Source: Alexandriicola marinus (GTDB taxonomy: Bacteria > Pseudomonadota > Alphaproteobacteria > Rhodobacterales > Rhodobacteraceae). From it: a DNA stretch of 64,000 nucleotides. Position numbers and translations under genes: made by a program. The first letter of the stretch is position 1. Each line of letters begins with the position of its first letter. Location of the stretch: contig NZ_RBVZ01000001.1 of assembly GCF_004000435.1 (NCBI RefSeq), forward strand, positions 1,255,034-1,319,033, in the 5' to 3' direction. The notes under the pieces were generated by a model, which was not told the DNA's origin, made no database searches, and worked only from the letters and a program-made list of their open reading frames with translations. Positions 53,338 through 62,122 of this stretch are shown in pieces.

Positions 53338-53532
53338 TCATGTCATGTCGAAAATTCCCGGTCGGCGCGTGCCGCCTGCAACCTGTGCGCGGGTGAGGTT
53401 CTCGTGGTGGCGCAACGAGGCGAGCCCGACGCACCCCCAGAGAAAGATGCGGACAAGCGGGTCCCTGCCCCGGATCGTGCCGGCCCCGGAAACCTGTCCT
53501 TCAGACGCATCACTGTCGGTTACGTCAGTCAT
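53338..53532 (-). pseudogene. Remnant of a cytochrome b561-type gene
   Basis: A 64-codon frame overlaps the PepSY stop codon by four bases, as an operon gene would. It begins MTDVTDSDASEGQVSGAG and then has TIRGRDPLVRIFLWGCVGLAS. The second piece is the N-terminal hallmark of cytochrome b561-like membrane proteins (family form WDPLVRIFHW), except that the haem-ligand His is Leu, and after this point the helix is lost in unrelated sequence. Genes of that family normally follow PepSY genes in this setting, so this is read as a truncated, dead copy. No recognisable gene fills the rest of 53153-53337. Confidence 0.55.
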
Positions 53533-53848
53533 CATCGTCTATTGTTCGATCCCGATCGGAATGATCGTCATCGTCGTCATCATCTTCGTATTCGAATTCG
53601 ATCACTTCCAGCGTCGCCGGATGAAACTTCACTTCGATCGGACGCCCCTCGGCATCACGGCCTTCGATCTCGTAGCAACCGTCGTCGATCTTGATCCGGC
53701 GCACGGTCCAGCCACTGTCCTCGGCCAGCTGGGCGACGGCATCGCGCGGCTGCCAGTCGGCCATCGGCACGAAACAGTCGTCGTCCGCCATCGCGGCACC
53801 GGCCGGCAAGACCGCGAGAAAGGCGAGAATTGTCAATGTCTTCTTCAT
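53525..53848 (-). CDS. PepSY domain periplasmic protein with acidic tail
   Basis: A 107-residue exported protein. The signal peptide LTILAFLAVLPAGAAMA ends at about residue 21. A single PepSY domain follows (WQPRDAVAQLAEDSGWTVRRIKIDDGCYEIEGRDAEGRPIEVKFHPATLEVIEF). Two cysteines (near residues 25 and 57) may pair. The C-terminal tail has seven consecutive Asp residues. It is divergent from the two-component system genes at 53993, a standard arrangement in which the PepSY protein is regulated by, or tunes, the sensor. Confidence 0.9.
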   Translation of the reverse strand: MKKTLTILAFLAVLPAGAAMADDDCFVPMADWQPRDAVAQLAEDSGWTVRRIKIDDGCYEIEGRDAEGRPIEVKFHPATLEVIEFEYEDDDDDDDHSDRDRTIDDDD

Positions 53849-53992
53849 GGGCCAAACTCCTCGTGGCGGGCCTGTCGATACATTTCCTAAGAGGCAAAGC
53901 TGACAGCAGCCTGAAGGCGCAGACCACCTCCCGTCAGCTTGTCGTCAGGCAGACGAACGATGTAGGGGCGTCGAGATAGAACGGGGACAAGA

Positions 53993-54652
53993 ATGCGCAT
54001 CCTGCTGATCGAAGATGACAATGTGCTTGGCGCCGCTGTGCGCGACCAGATCGCGGCCGATGGACAATCGGTGGATTGGGTGATGCGCCTCGATATGGCC
54101 GGTGACGCGGTAAAGTCCACATCCTACGACCTGATCCTGCTTGACCTGATGCTGCCTGATGGCCGCGGCATCAGCTTTCTCAAGGGTCTGCGCACGCGGG
54201 GCGACGTGACACCGGTCATCATCCTGACCGCCCTCGACCAGGTGTCCGACCGCATCGAGGGCCTGAACGCCGGTGCCGACGATTATCTCGTGAAGCCTTT
54301 CGATCTTGCCGAATTGTCAGCCCGGATCGGCTCCGTCGCCCGCCGTTACAGCGGCAATCCGAACCCCATCCTGACCCACGGCCCGCTGGAAATCGATCTC
54401 GCGGCCCGCAGCCTGTACCGTGATGGCAAACCCGTCCAATTGACGTCACGGGAATGGGCCCTGTTCGAAGCCTTTCTCGCGCGCCCGGGGCAGCTACTGT
54501 CAAAGGCACAGCTTGAAGAGAAGCTTTATACCTTCGACGCAGAAGTGGAGAGCAATACAATCGAAGTCCATGTCAGCCGTCTGCGCAAGAAACTCGGCAG
54601 CACTGTCATCGAGACCGAACGCGGCATGGGATACAGGCTGGGTCGCCCATGA
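53993..54652 (+). CDS. OmpR/PhoB family response regulator
   Basis: A 219-residue regulator. The receiver domain has the acidic pocket ED at residues 7-8, phospho-acceptor Asp51 in LLDLMLPDG and the Lys in DDYLVKPFDLAEL. The C-terminal winged helix includes LTSREWALFEAFLARPGQLLSK and NTIEVHVSRLRKKLG. QseB/PmrA-like in pattern. It is coupled to the histidine kinase gene by a four-base overlap and likely controls the divergent PepSY/flavin genes. Confidence 0.96.
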   Translation: MRILLIEDDNVLGAAVRDQIAADGQSVDWVMRLDMAGDAVKSTSYDLILLDLMLPDGRGISFLKGLRTRGDVTPVIILTALDQVSDRIEGLNAGADDYLVKPFDLAELSARIGSVARRYSGNPNPILTHGPLEIDLAARSLYRDGKPVQLTSREWALFEAFLARPGQLLSKAQLEEKLYTFDAEVESNTIEVHVSRLRKKLGSTVIETERGMGYRLGRP

Positions 54653-56007
54653 GATGGCCCGCCAGCCTACAGGGTCGACTCGGCCTGTCGCTGGGTCTGG
54701 CCCTGACGATCCTGTGGATTCTCGCCGCGACAATCACCGCCGTGATCGTGCGCACCGAGATGGACGAGGTGTTCGACAGCGCCCTGCGCGAAACCGCCGA
54801 GAGGCTCCTGCCCCTTGCCGTGACCGACATCGTGGGTCGGGAAGATCAGGGGATGACACAAAGGCTCGCGCCGATCCGCGACCATGACGAGTTCTTCACC
54901 TATCTCGTGCGCGATGAAGAGGGTCTTGTCCTCCTGCAATCCCACGCGGCCGATCCCGCCGCGTTCCCACCATATGACGGGCCGGGGTTTCGCGAGACCG
55001 CCACGCACCGGCTTTACAGCGACGCCGCCCTTCAGGACACGATCCGGATCACTGTCGCAGAACCGCTGGCCCATCGCGCATCGGTCGCGCGGGAAATCCA
55101 GTTGGGTCTCGGCCTCCCGCTGCTGATCGTGCTGCCGGTCGCGCTGGCCGCGATCATCCTCGCAGTCCGCTTGAGCCTTGGTCCGTTGCGTCGGTTTCGC
55201 GCCCGGCTCGAGGCGCGCGGCGCACGCGACCTGTCGGAAGTTCCCGCAGAGGGATTGCCGACAGAGATCGGCCCGCTGGCCGAAACCCTGAACAGCCTTC
55301 TGGACAGATTGCGGGGGGCGTTCGAGGCAGAGCGCAGTTTCGCCGCGAACGCGGCCCACGAGTTGAGAACGCCGCTGGCCGGCGCCATCGCACAGGCGCA
55401 GCGGCTGAAGACGGAGACGCATGAGCCCGCCACCGAAGCGCGTGCTTCTGAGATCGAGGCAACGCTCAAGCGCCTGACCCGGCTTTCCGAACGCCTCATG
55501 CAGCTCGCACGGGCCGAAGGTGGGCGGCTTCGTATGGACCGGAGCGCCGACCTGAGGGACGTGGCCCGGCTCGTGGTGGACGATCTTGGTCGCGCCAGTG
55601 CGACGGACCGCATCGCGCTGGCTCTTCCGGGCGCGGCTGTCATGTCGGACATGGACCCCGATGCCTTCGCCATCCTGTGCCGCAACCTCGTGGAGAATGC
55701 TCTCCGGCACGGCGCCGAAAACGGGACAGTCGACGTTGCATTGACCGCGGACGGGCTGCTTTCCGTCGCGAACGACGGCCCGGTCCTGCCGCGCCAAACG
55801 CTCGACGGCCTGACGGCCCGCTTCGAACGGGCAAATGCGAATACCGACGGAAGCGGTCTCGGCCTCGCCATCGTCGCCGCCATTGCCGAGCGTATCGGGA
55901 GCGCGCTCGTTCTGGATTCTCCGCGTCCGGGAACATCTTCCGGTTTTCGGGCGTCACTCAGGTTGCCGACCGAAGTTCCGGCCCTCGCTGCCAAGCGCGA
56001 TCCATAG
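54649..56007 (+). CDS. Two-component sensor histidine kinase
   Basis: A 452-residue kinase with a first helix (residues 15-35), a periplasmic sensor loop of about 115 residues, and a second helix near residues 152-175 (LGLPLLIVLPVALAAIILAV). A HAMP-like linker is followed by a HisKA box with His237 in AANAAHELRTPLAG. The ATP-binding domain has N, G1 and G2 boxes (CRNLVENALRHGAE, GSGLGLAIVAAIAERI). It pairs with the OmpR-type regulator upstream. The signal is unknown; the iron or metal genes next door and PmrB/QseC-like architecture suggest a metal or envelope signal. Confidence 0.95.
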   Translation: MRWPASLQGRLGLSLGLALTILWILAATITAVIVRTEMDEVFDSALRETAERLLPLAVTDIVGREDQGMTQRLAPIRDHDEFFTYLVRDEEGLVLLQSHAADPAAFPPYDGPGFRETATHRLYSDAALQDTIRITVAEPLAHRASVAREIQLGLGLPLLIVLPVALAAIILAVRLSLGPLRRFRARLEARGARDLSEVPAEGLPTEIGPLAETLNSLLDRLRGAFEAERSFAANAAHELRTPLAGAIAQAQRLKTETHEPATEARASEIEATLKRLTRLSERLMQLARAEGGRLRMDRSADLRDVARLVVDDLGRASATDRIALALPGAAVMSDMDPDAFAILCRNLVENALRHGAENGTVDVALTADGLLSVANDGPVLPRQTLDGLTARFERANANTDGSGLGLAIVAAIAERIGSALVLDSPRPGTSSGFRASLRLPTEVPALAAKRDP

Positions 56008-56745
56008 CGGAAGGCAAGTGCCGGATCATCAGCACGCCCGCGCCCGCTTCCCATGACAGTGCAATCGCTCGGGCCGCATTCTTGGATCACACAATATCGC
56101 CAAGCCTCGCCTCAGATCGCCGCAGCCCCGGTGATCGTTCACGGCCGTTCAGGCCATCCGCCAGGTCACCACAATCGATTGCTCGTTGCGATCCAGATCG
56201 GACCCCATGCCCAACCCTCATCGGCCGGGCGGCCAGAACGGGCTCGCAGGGGTGATGGTGGCGGAGCAAACGGGACCGGGACCCGACGTTCTCACAGTTA
56301 CAAGTAACATCTTGTCGTGACCACGGAGGGCGGGGATCACGTCCTGCCGCATCCAACATTGTCCTAAATATGCGATCCTTCCTCAGGATCTTTCTCGGTC
56401 ACTGTGCGGCAAGGACCACTGACGACCATCTGTTAAGAACGGATCCCCGACCGCGTTATGCCCGAGGCATGGTGCGACAAGGGCTCCCCATCCGTCCTGC
56501 CCTAAGGGGACCCGCGTGCGCGACCGCGCCTCCTGCCGCAACGATCACGGCCAGCCGGGAGGCGGCACGCGCGCGGCCAGGGGCATAGGCTCGGCGAAAC
56601 GTCTCAGCGATCGCGCGGACGTGCCGTTGCTGTCCCGCCACTCCGACGCCCGCAGCCGACAGGTCTTGATTCCCGGCGGGTTTCAGGCGCACTTGTCAGC
56701 GCTGGTTGTTGAACCCGATTCCGGGCCGCACCCTGGGGGAAGATC
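56008..56745. other. Long intergenic stretch without a recognisable gene
   Basis: 738 bp between two rightward genes. Several short open frames exist on both strands (56053-56307, 56087-56359 reverse, 56516-56749) but they have no recognisable motifs, no convincing ribosome sites and Arg/Ala/Pro-rich composition typical of high-GC non-coding frames. It must carry the promoter of the MFS gene. Confidence 0.45.
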
Positions 56746-57933
56746 TTGAAACAGGCTTGGATAATGCTCGCGGTGCTCTTTGGCGCCCGGGCTTCCATGG
56801 CGTTCCAGTTCCAGTCAATCGGGGCGCTGTCGCCGGTGATTGGCGAAAGCTATGCTGTGGAACTTGCCGACATCGGTCTTCTAATCGGGCTCTATCTGGC
56901 ACCGGGCATAATCGTGGCCGGCCCGGGAAGTGCCCTGGCGACCAGGGTCGGCGAAGTCCGCTTTGTCAGCGGGGCGCTGTTTGCGATGTTTGCGGGGGGG
57001 ATCATGGTGCTGGTTCTGCCCCAGTGGAGTGCTGCCCTCGCCGGCAGAACCCTCGCGGGGGCCGGAGGGGTGATCGTCAACGTCATCCTGACGAAGTTCA
57101 TCGTCGACTGGTTCGCCGGGAAGGGCCTGTCGACGGCAATGGCCGTGTTCATCACGTCATGGCCGCTGGGAATTGCGCTGGCCTCCATGGTGCTGCCCCC
57201 GGTCGCAGAGACGGCAGGTCTGGGCGCCGCGCAACTTGTGGTCATCGTCGTCATCGTGGTCAGCACGGCGGCATTCCTTCTGTTTTACCGGCCGCCGCCT
57301 GTCGCTTCGGCAGGCGCGCCGAAGCCAAAGGCGGCCGGCGACGCGCCGCGGGAGCGTCTGTCGTGGATGCCGATCACGCTCGCGGGGCTCATCTGGGCGC
57401 TCTACACGGCGGGTCTGGCCATGGTGTTCAGCTTTGCACCGGCCTGGCTGACGGACGAGGGTTGGACCCTCTCGGCGGCGGGGGCGCTGACCGGCGGGCT
57501 GATGGCGCTCTATGCCTTGATGTTGCCTGTGGGGGGTATCCTGGCCGACCGCACGGGCGCGCGCGACCTGATCATCGCGGTCAGCTTCGTGGGCTTCGCC
57601 GCGCTGATGCCACTGGCGCTCTTTGCAGGTCAGTCGGTGATCGTGGTGCCGTTGTTCCTGGCAATCGGGATGGTGTTCTCGCTGGCGGCCGGACCAATCA
57701 TGACGCTGCCGAACTCGGTACTGACACCGGCCACACTGACGATCGGAATGGGGTGGTTCTGGACGATCTACTACGTGGTCATGGTGATCTTCCCGCGCGT
57801 CGGCGGCGCACTTGGAGACCGCACCGGCAACTCGGCGGCCGCGCTCTGGCTGGGGGTGGGATTGATCGTCGCCGCAGGCGTGTCGCTGGTGGCCTTCCGA
57901 TATGTGGCGGCTCGGCGGCGCATCGTCGCTTGA
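56746..57933 (+). CDS. Major facilitator superfamily transporter
   Basis: A 395-residue membrane protein with about 12 predicted helices. The MFS layout shows in SPVIGESYAVELADIGLLIGLYLAPGI after helix 1, the loop LADRTGARDL between helices 8 and 9, and helix pairs such as IAVSFVGFAALMPLALFAG. The start is a TTG at 56746 preceded by GGGGGA; an ATG at 56764 without a ribosome site is the alternative. Resemblance is to CynX/NimT-like transporters of anions. It stands alone, so the substrate is open. Confidence 0.87.
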   Translation: MKQAWIMLAVLFGARASMAFQFQSIGALSPVIGESYAVELADIGLLIGLYLAPGIIVAGPGSALATRVGEVRFVSGALFAMFAGGIMVLVLPQWSAALAGRTLAGAGGVIVNVILTKFIVDWFAGKGLSTAMAVFITSWPLGIALASMVLPPVAETAGLGAAQLVVIVVIVVSTAAFLLFYRPPPVASAGAPKPKAAGDAPRERLSWMPITLAGLIWALYTAGLAMVFSFAPAWLTDEGWTLSAAGALTGGLMALYALMLPVGGILADRTGARDLIIAVSFVGFAALMPLALFAGQSVIVVPLFLAIGMVFSLAAGPIMTLPNSVLTPATLTIGMGWFWTIYYVVMVIFPRVGGALGDRTGNSAAALWLGVGLIVAAGVSLVAFRYVAARRRIVA

Positions 57934-58263
57934 GGTCAGCGCCGCCCGTCCCGCCCGCCCGCTGTCAGATCGAGGCCGCGCTGCCGTCTCAACCGTAGCC
58001 CTTCTTACAAGACCCCCGACAGCATTGTCCCTCCGACTAGCAACTTTGCGGCCCGCATGTCGCCGCCTGGCGCATTGTTCGCGCCCGTGGTTCTTGCATC
58101 AAATGTCCGGCCCGTCACCTTCGCTGCGGTGGCGCGTGTCGGCACTGCGGCCTCGCTTGTCATTGGCCGGTGCGGCACCTCGGGCATGCCGGTCTCGATC
58201 GACGTCCCGGGCAGCGTCCCGGCCCCGGACTGGAACTCATGACTGTACCGGGCCTCTGCGCCG
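57934..58263. other. Intergenic stretch between convergent genes
   Basis: 330 bp with no recognisable gene. A reverse-strand open frame (58005-58280) and a forward one (58057-58242) lack family features and ribosome sites. No clear terminator with a U-tract was seen for either neighbour. Confidence 0.45.
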
Positions 58264-61035
58264 TCACATGGCAAACACATCCTGACCCAGCAGCTCGAGC
58301 TGGATCATGCCATCCGCCGCGCCGTCGAACGCGTCATAGTCCGCAAGCAAATCCGCGCCGCCATAGACCACGTAGGCCGTTCCGGGCGCAGACGTGTCGC
58401 CCTCGGCGCTCCCTCGGACGGCACCTATGATCAGGTCGTCGATCCCATCGCCGTTGACATCGCCTGCCGCCGAGACGGCATGTCCCGAGAACGCACCGGA
58501 CGCCGGGCCGGCGAAGACAAATCCCGTCGCGCCATCGAGCGCGTCGAGATCAACCGTGGCCGCGAAGTCTCCGTCGCTGTCGGTATCACGTCCGAAGATC
58601 AGATAGGTCTCGCCTGAACTGCCACCGCCTGCATCGCCCTGCGGTGCTCCGATCAGCAGATCGTCGATCCCATCGCCATTCACATCGCCGGCGGACGCCA
58701 CGGAGAAGCCAGAGCGGTCGTCGGCATCGATCCCGTTGAGGACAAAGCCATCGGTTCCGTCGAGATCACCCAGATCAACGGACGCCGGAAAGTCGCCGTC
58801 TGTCGCCGCGTCGCGACCAAAGACGACAAAGCTTTGCCCGGCGTCGTTGACGCCATCGGGGTTCGCCCCGTAGGAACCGATGATGATATCCCCAATCCCG
58901 TCGTTGTTGATGTCGCCGGCCGCGGCCACGCTGAAGCCAGCGAAAGCAGATGCCTCACCGAACACCAGGGCAAAGCCATTCGTACCATCCAGCGCGGAGA
59001 GGTCGAGTGCAGCCCCGAAATCGCCGCTCACCTCCGTGTCGCGCCCATAGACAATATAGGCCTCACCGGTGCTTGACGCCCCCGTGTCGCCGAAGGGTGC
59101 GCCGATCAGCAGGTCGTCGATCCCGTCGCCATTCACGTCACCGGCAGCCGAGACGGAATAGCCGGACTGATCCGACGGATCGTTCCCGCCGATCACGAAG
59201 CCGGTGCTGCCATCCAGCGTTTCAAGATCGATCGCGGCCGGAAACCCGTCGTCACTGCCGAACACGACAAAGGTCTCTCCTGCGTCGACGCGGCCACCCG
59301 GATCACCGCGATAGGCACCGATCAGCAGGTCATCAATCCCGTCGTTGTTGATATCACCGGCCGAGGAGACTGAAATCCCGGCATTGTCGTTCGTATCGAT
59401 CCCGTTGAGAACAAAGCCATTGCTCCCGTCGAGGTCATTTAGGTCGAACGACGCGCCGAAGCCGCCGTCAGCCGCCGCGTCCTGGCCGAAAATCACGTAG
59501 ACCTCGCCTGAATTTCCCCGTTCGGTATCCGCCCCGAATGCACCGATCACCAGATCGTCGATACCGTCCCCATCGATATCGCCCGCAGAAGCGACGGACG
59601 CACCGGCAAAGCCCCCGGCATCGATCCCATCCACGACAAACCCGTCCGCCGAATCCAGTGAAGCGACATCGATAACACCGGCATCGCGGGAATTGCTCCC
59701 GTAGATGACGAAGGCCTGACCGGCGAGAGACAGATCGCCGGCGGTGTTGGACCGCGCTCCGATGATGATATCATCGATCCCGTCCCCATTGACATCGCCG
59801 GCGGCAGCCACCGCATAGCCGAACTCGCCAAGGCTCTGGCTCCCCACCAAGACGAACCCATTCAAGGTGCTTGAGACATCAGCTGTGCCGGTGACCGTGA
59901 AGGACACGCTTTCGGTGGCCGCGCCACCGGCACCATCGTCGATCGTCAGATCATAGACGAAGCTCACCGTCTCTCCCTCATCGAGGTAGTCAAACAGCGT
60001 GTTGTCCGCTGCAAAGCTCCAGGTGACGCTGCCGCCGGCCTGGGTCTCGCCGGCGGTGATCACGGTGCCGAGGAAGCCCGCAATCGCGGCCGCACTCAAA
60101 CCGCCATCGTCGCCCACAACCTCGACCAGCGTCGCCGAGACGGTCTGCACGTTGCCGAGATCGGCATCACCGAAGAGGATCGCGCCGCCGCCCGTCAGGG
60201 TCTCTGCCGCATCCTCGACAGCCCCGTCCGACAGGGTCGAGGCGCCCGTGTCGATCATCACCGCGTCGTTCTGCCCTTCGATGGTCAGGCTCAGTGTCTC
60301 GGTTGCGAGATTGCCTTGCCCGTCCGAGACATTGACCGTCACCGTTTCGACGATGCTCTCTCCGAAAGCGAGATGGTCATATTGGCCGCTCGGATCGAAG
60401 TGCAGCGCGAAGGCCATGCCGTCATATTGGCCTTCACTTACCTGCGAACTCCCCGCAACAGACATGCGACCACCGCCGGTGACCGAAACACTTTCGACGG
60501 AAACCGTCCCGCCATCGAAATCGAAGGCGTCGACGGAGAAATCATGGGGCACATCCTCGGTGCCCGTCTGGTCGGCCACGCGAACCAGTGCCGCATTCGC
60601 GCCCCCGAGATTGAACGTGTAGTCGCCGAACTGAAGCACCTCGATATGCTTGAGCCTGTCGGTCCCTTCATCGCCATCGGCAACGTTCAGGTCGTCCACG
60701 ACAATCCCGTTGCCGCACCCGTCGAGGATCAGGAAATCGAAGATCGAGCCTTCGTAAACGGCCGTGTCCCAGCCGTCATTGCCACGGATCCGGTCATTTC
60801 CGGCAGAGCCCTCGATGATATCGTCACCGTCGCCCGCATTGATCCGGTCGCGCGCGAATGAGCCGGTAATGCGGTCGTCACCGTCGCCGCCATTGATCCA
60901 TGCGCCACCGCTCCAGGCAGGCGGCTCCAGCACATCATCGCCGTCGCCGCCATTTACAACGTCCCACTTGCGCCATGGCCCGCCCGTCGCGAATTGCAGC
61001 GCGTCGCCCAAGCCTGTGTCGAAATGTCTGATCAT
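58264..61035 (-). CDS. Large RTX/VCBS/FG-GAP repeat surface protein
   Basis: A 923-residue acidic, calcium-binding-type protein. Residues ~28-90 hold RTX-like nonapeptides (GGDGDDVLE, GGDGDDRITG, AGDGDDIIEG, GNDRIRGNDGWD). Residues ~250-385 form a VCBS-type beta domain. Residues ~390-900 carry seven FG-GAP repeats, each with the calcium loop D-x-N/D-x-DG-x-x-D (for example SAGDVNGDGIDDLLIGA). Seven repeats are the number needed for one seven-bladed integrin-like propeller. No Sec signal is seen. RTX proteins usually leave by type I secretion, but here the RTX repeats are N-terminal and no exporter gene is in the window. It is the last gene after the small-peptide array, 51 bp downstream of copy 1. 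Confidence 0.9.
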   Translation of the reverse strand: MIRHFDTGLGDALQFATGGPWRKWDVVNGGDGDDVLEPPAWSGGAWINGGDGDDRITGSFARDRINAGDGDDIIEGSAGNDRIRGNDGWDTAVYEGSIFDFLILDGCGNGIVVDDLNVADGDEGTDRLKHIEVLQFGDYTFNLGGANAALVRVADQTGTEDVPHDFSVDAFDFDGGTVSVESVSVTGGGRMSVAGSSQVSEGQYDGMAFALHFDPSGQYDHLAFGESIVETVTVNVSDGQGNLATETLSLTIEGQNDAVMIDTGASTLSDGAVEDAAETLTGGGAILFGDADLGNVQTVSATLVEVVGDDGGLSAAAIAGFLGTVITAGETQAGGSVTWSFAADNTLFDYLDEGETVSFVYDLTIDDGAGGAATESVSFTVTGTADVSSTLNGFVLVGSQSLGEFGYAVAAAGDVNGDGIDDIIIGARSNTAGDLSLAGQAFVIYGSNSRDAGVIDVASLDSADGFVVDGIDAGGFAGASVASAGDIDGDGIDDLVIGAFGADTERGNSGEVYVIFGQDAAADGGFGASFDLNDLDGSNGFVLNGIDTNDNAGISVSSAGDINNDGIDDLLIGAYRGDPGGRVDAGETFVVFGSDDGFPAAIDLETLDGSTGFVIGGNDPSDQSGYSVSAAGDVNGDGIDDLLIGAPFGDTGASSTGEAYIVYGRDTEVSGDFGAALDLSALDGTNGFALVFGEASAFAGFSVAAAGDINNDGIGDIIIGSYGANPDGVNDAGQSFVVFGRDAATDGDFPASVDLGDLDGTDGFVLNGIDADDRSGFSVASAGDVNGDGIDDLLIGAPQGDAGGGSSGETYLIFGRDTDSDGDFAATVDLDALDGATGFVFAGPASGAFSGHAVSAAGDVNGDGIDDLIIGAVRGSAEGDTSAPGTAYVVYGGADLLADYDAFDGAADGMIQLELLGQDVFAM

Positions 61036-61086
61036 GAATCTCTCACGTTCAATCGGTGGTCGATCAATTGAGTCCCGCAGGCCGGC

Positions 61087-61296
61087 TCAGATCTCATCGC
61101 CGTCGCCCATGTTGACGATCTTCTCCGGCAGCGTCTCGACCGGGCGCGGGTCGCGGTCTTCGGGCGGCGTCTTGTCAACGAAGATCTCGTGGCCTTCGTC
61201 CATCGAGATGATCCGGTCGGTTGTCCCGCCCTTCGTATCGGCCATCAGCGGCCCGGCGGTCAGCGCGAGGGCGATGGCAAGCATCAGTCGGGTCAT
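61087..61296 (-). CDS. Small secreted peptide precursor, array copy 1
   Basis: 69 residues, with a signal peptide (MTRLMLAIALALTAGPLMA) followed by a 50-residue acidic mature peptide starting DTKGG. It contains the motif RIISMDEGHEI (residues 28-38) and again KIVNMGDGDEI (59-69). Last copy transcribed, 51 bp before the large FG-GAP gene. It differs from the others by Ile at position 8 and by the final GDGDEI. Confidence 0.88.
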   Translation of the reverse strand: MTRLMLAIALALTAGPLMADTKGGTTDRIISMDEGHEIFVDKTPPEDRDPRPVETLPEKIVNMGDGDEI

Positions 61297-61345
61297 GGGT
61301 CTGTCTCCCTGTCTGGTATGGTCCGGGTCAAAGCGGCGAGAGCGC

Positions 61346-61555
61346 TCAGATCTCCTCGCCCTCGCCCATGTTGATGATCTTCTCCGGCGGCGTCTCGACC
61401 GGGCGCGGGTCGCGGGCCTCGGGCGGCGTCTTGTCGACGAAGATCGTCTCGCCGTCGCCCATCGCGATGATCCGGTCGGTTGTCCCGCCCTTCGTGTCGG
61501 CCATCAGCGGCCCGGCGGTCAGCGCGAGGGCGGTGGCAAGCATCAGTCGGGTCAT
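61346..61555 (-). CDS. Small secreted peptide precursor, array copy 2
   Basis: 69 residues, same signal peptide with Thr8. The motifs are RIIAMGDGETI and KIINMGEGEEI. This is the only version in which the first motif ends ETI. Its protein is identical to copy 4. The ribosome site GGGAG precedes the ATG in this and most copies. Confidence 0.88.
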   Translation of the reverse strand: MTRLMLATALALTAGPLMADTKGGTTDRIIAMGDGETIFVDKTPPEARDPRPVETPPEKIINMGEGEEI

Positions 61556-61604
61556 GGCTCTGTCTCCCTGTCTGGTGTGGTCCGGGTCAAAGCGGCGCGA
61601 GCGC

Positions 61605-61814
61605 TCAGATTTCTTCGCCGTCGCCCATGGCGACGATCTTCTCCGGCGGCCGCTCGACCGGGCGCAGGTCGCGGTCCTCGGGCGGCGTCTTGTCGACGAA
61701 GATCTCGTCGCCTTCGTCCATCGAGATGATCCGGTCGGTTGTCCCGCCCTTCGTATCGGCCATCAGCGGCCCGGCGCTCAGCGCGAGGGCGGTGGCAAGC
61801 ATCAGTCGGGTCAT
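61605..61814 (-). CDS. Small secreted peptide precursor, array copy 3
   Basis: 69 residues, signal peptide with Ser13 instead of Thr. The motifs are RIISMDEGDEI and KIVAMGDGEEI, and the linker reads TPPEDRDLRPVERPPE. Its protein is identical to copy 5. Confidence 0.88.
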   Translation of the reverse strand: MTRLMLATALALSAGPLMADTKGGTTDRIISMDEGDEIFVDKTPPEDRDLRPVERPPEKIVAMGDGEEI

Positions 61815-61863
61815 GGGTCTGTCTCCCTGTCTGGTGTGGTCCGGGTCAAAGCGGCGAGAGCGC

Positions 61864-62073
61864 TCAGATCTCCTCGCCCTCGCCCATGTTGATGATCTTC
61901 TCCGGCGGCGTCTCGACCGGGCGCGGGTCGCGGGCCTCGGGCGGCGTCTTGTCGACGAAGATCGTCTCGCCGTCGCCCATCGCGATGATCCGGTCGGTTG
62001 TCCCGCCCTTCGTGTCGGCCATCAGCGGCCCGGCGGTCAGCGCGAGGGCGGTGGCAAGCATCAGTCGGGTCAT
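61864..62073 (-). CDS. Small secreted peptide precursor, array copy 4
   Basis: 69 residues, protein identical to copy 2 (motifs RIIAMGDGETI and KIINMGEGEEI). Together with copy 5 it forms a 518-bp block that duplicates the block of copies 2 and 3 nearly base for base. Confidence 0.88.
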   Translation of the reverse strand: MTRLMLATALALTAGPLMADTKGGTTDRIIAMGDGETIFVDKTPPEARDPRPVETPPEKIINMGEGEEI

Positions 62074-62122
62074 GGGTCTGTCTCCCTGTCTGGTGTGGTC
62101 CGGGTCAAAGCGGCGCGAGCGC

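Noticed and set aside
56008..56745. Several short open frames that might be small genes.
   Set aside because: No motifs, poor starts and non-coding-like composition on both strands.
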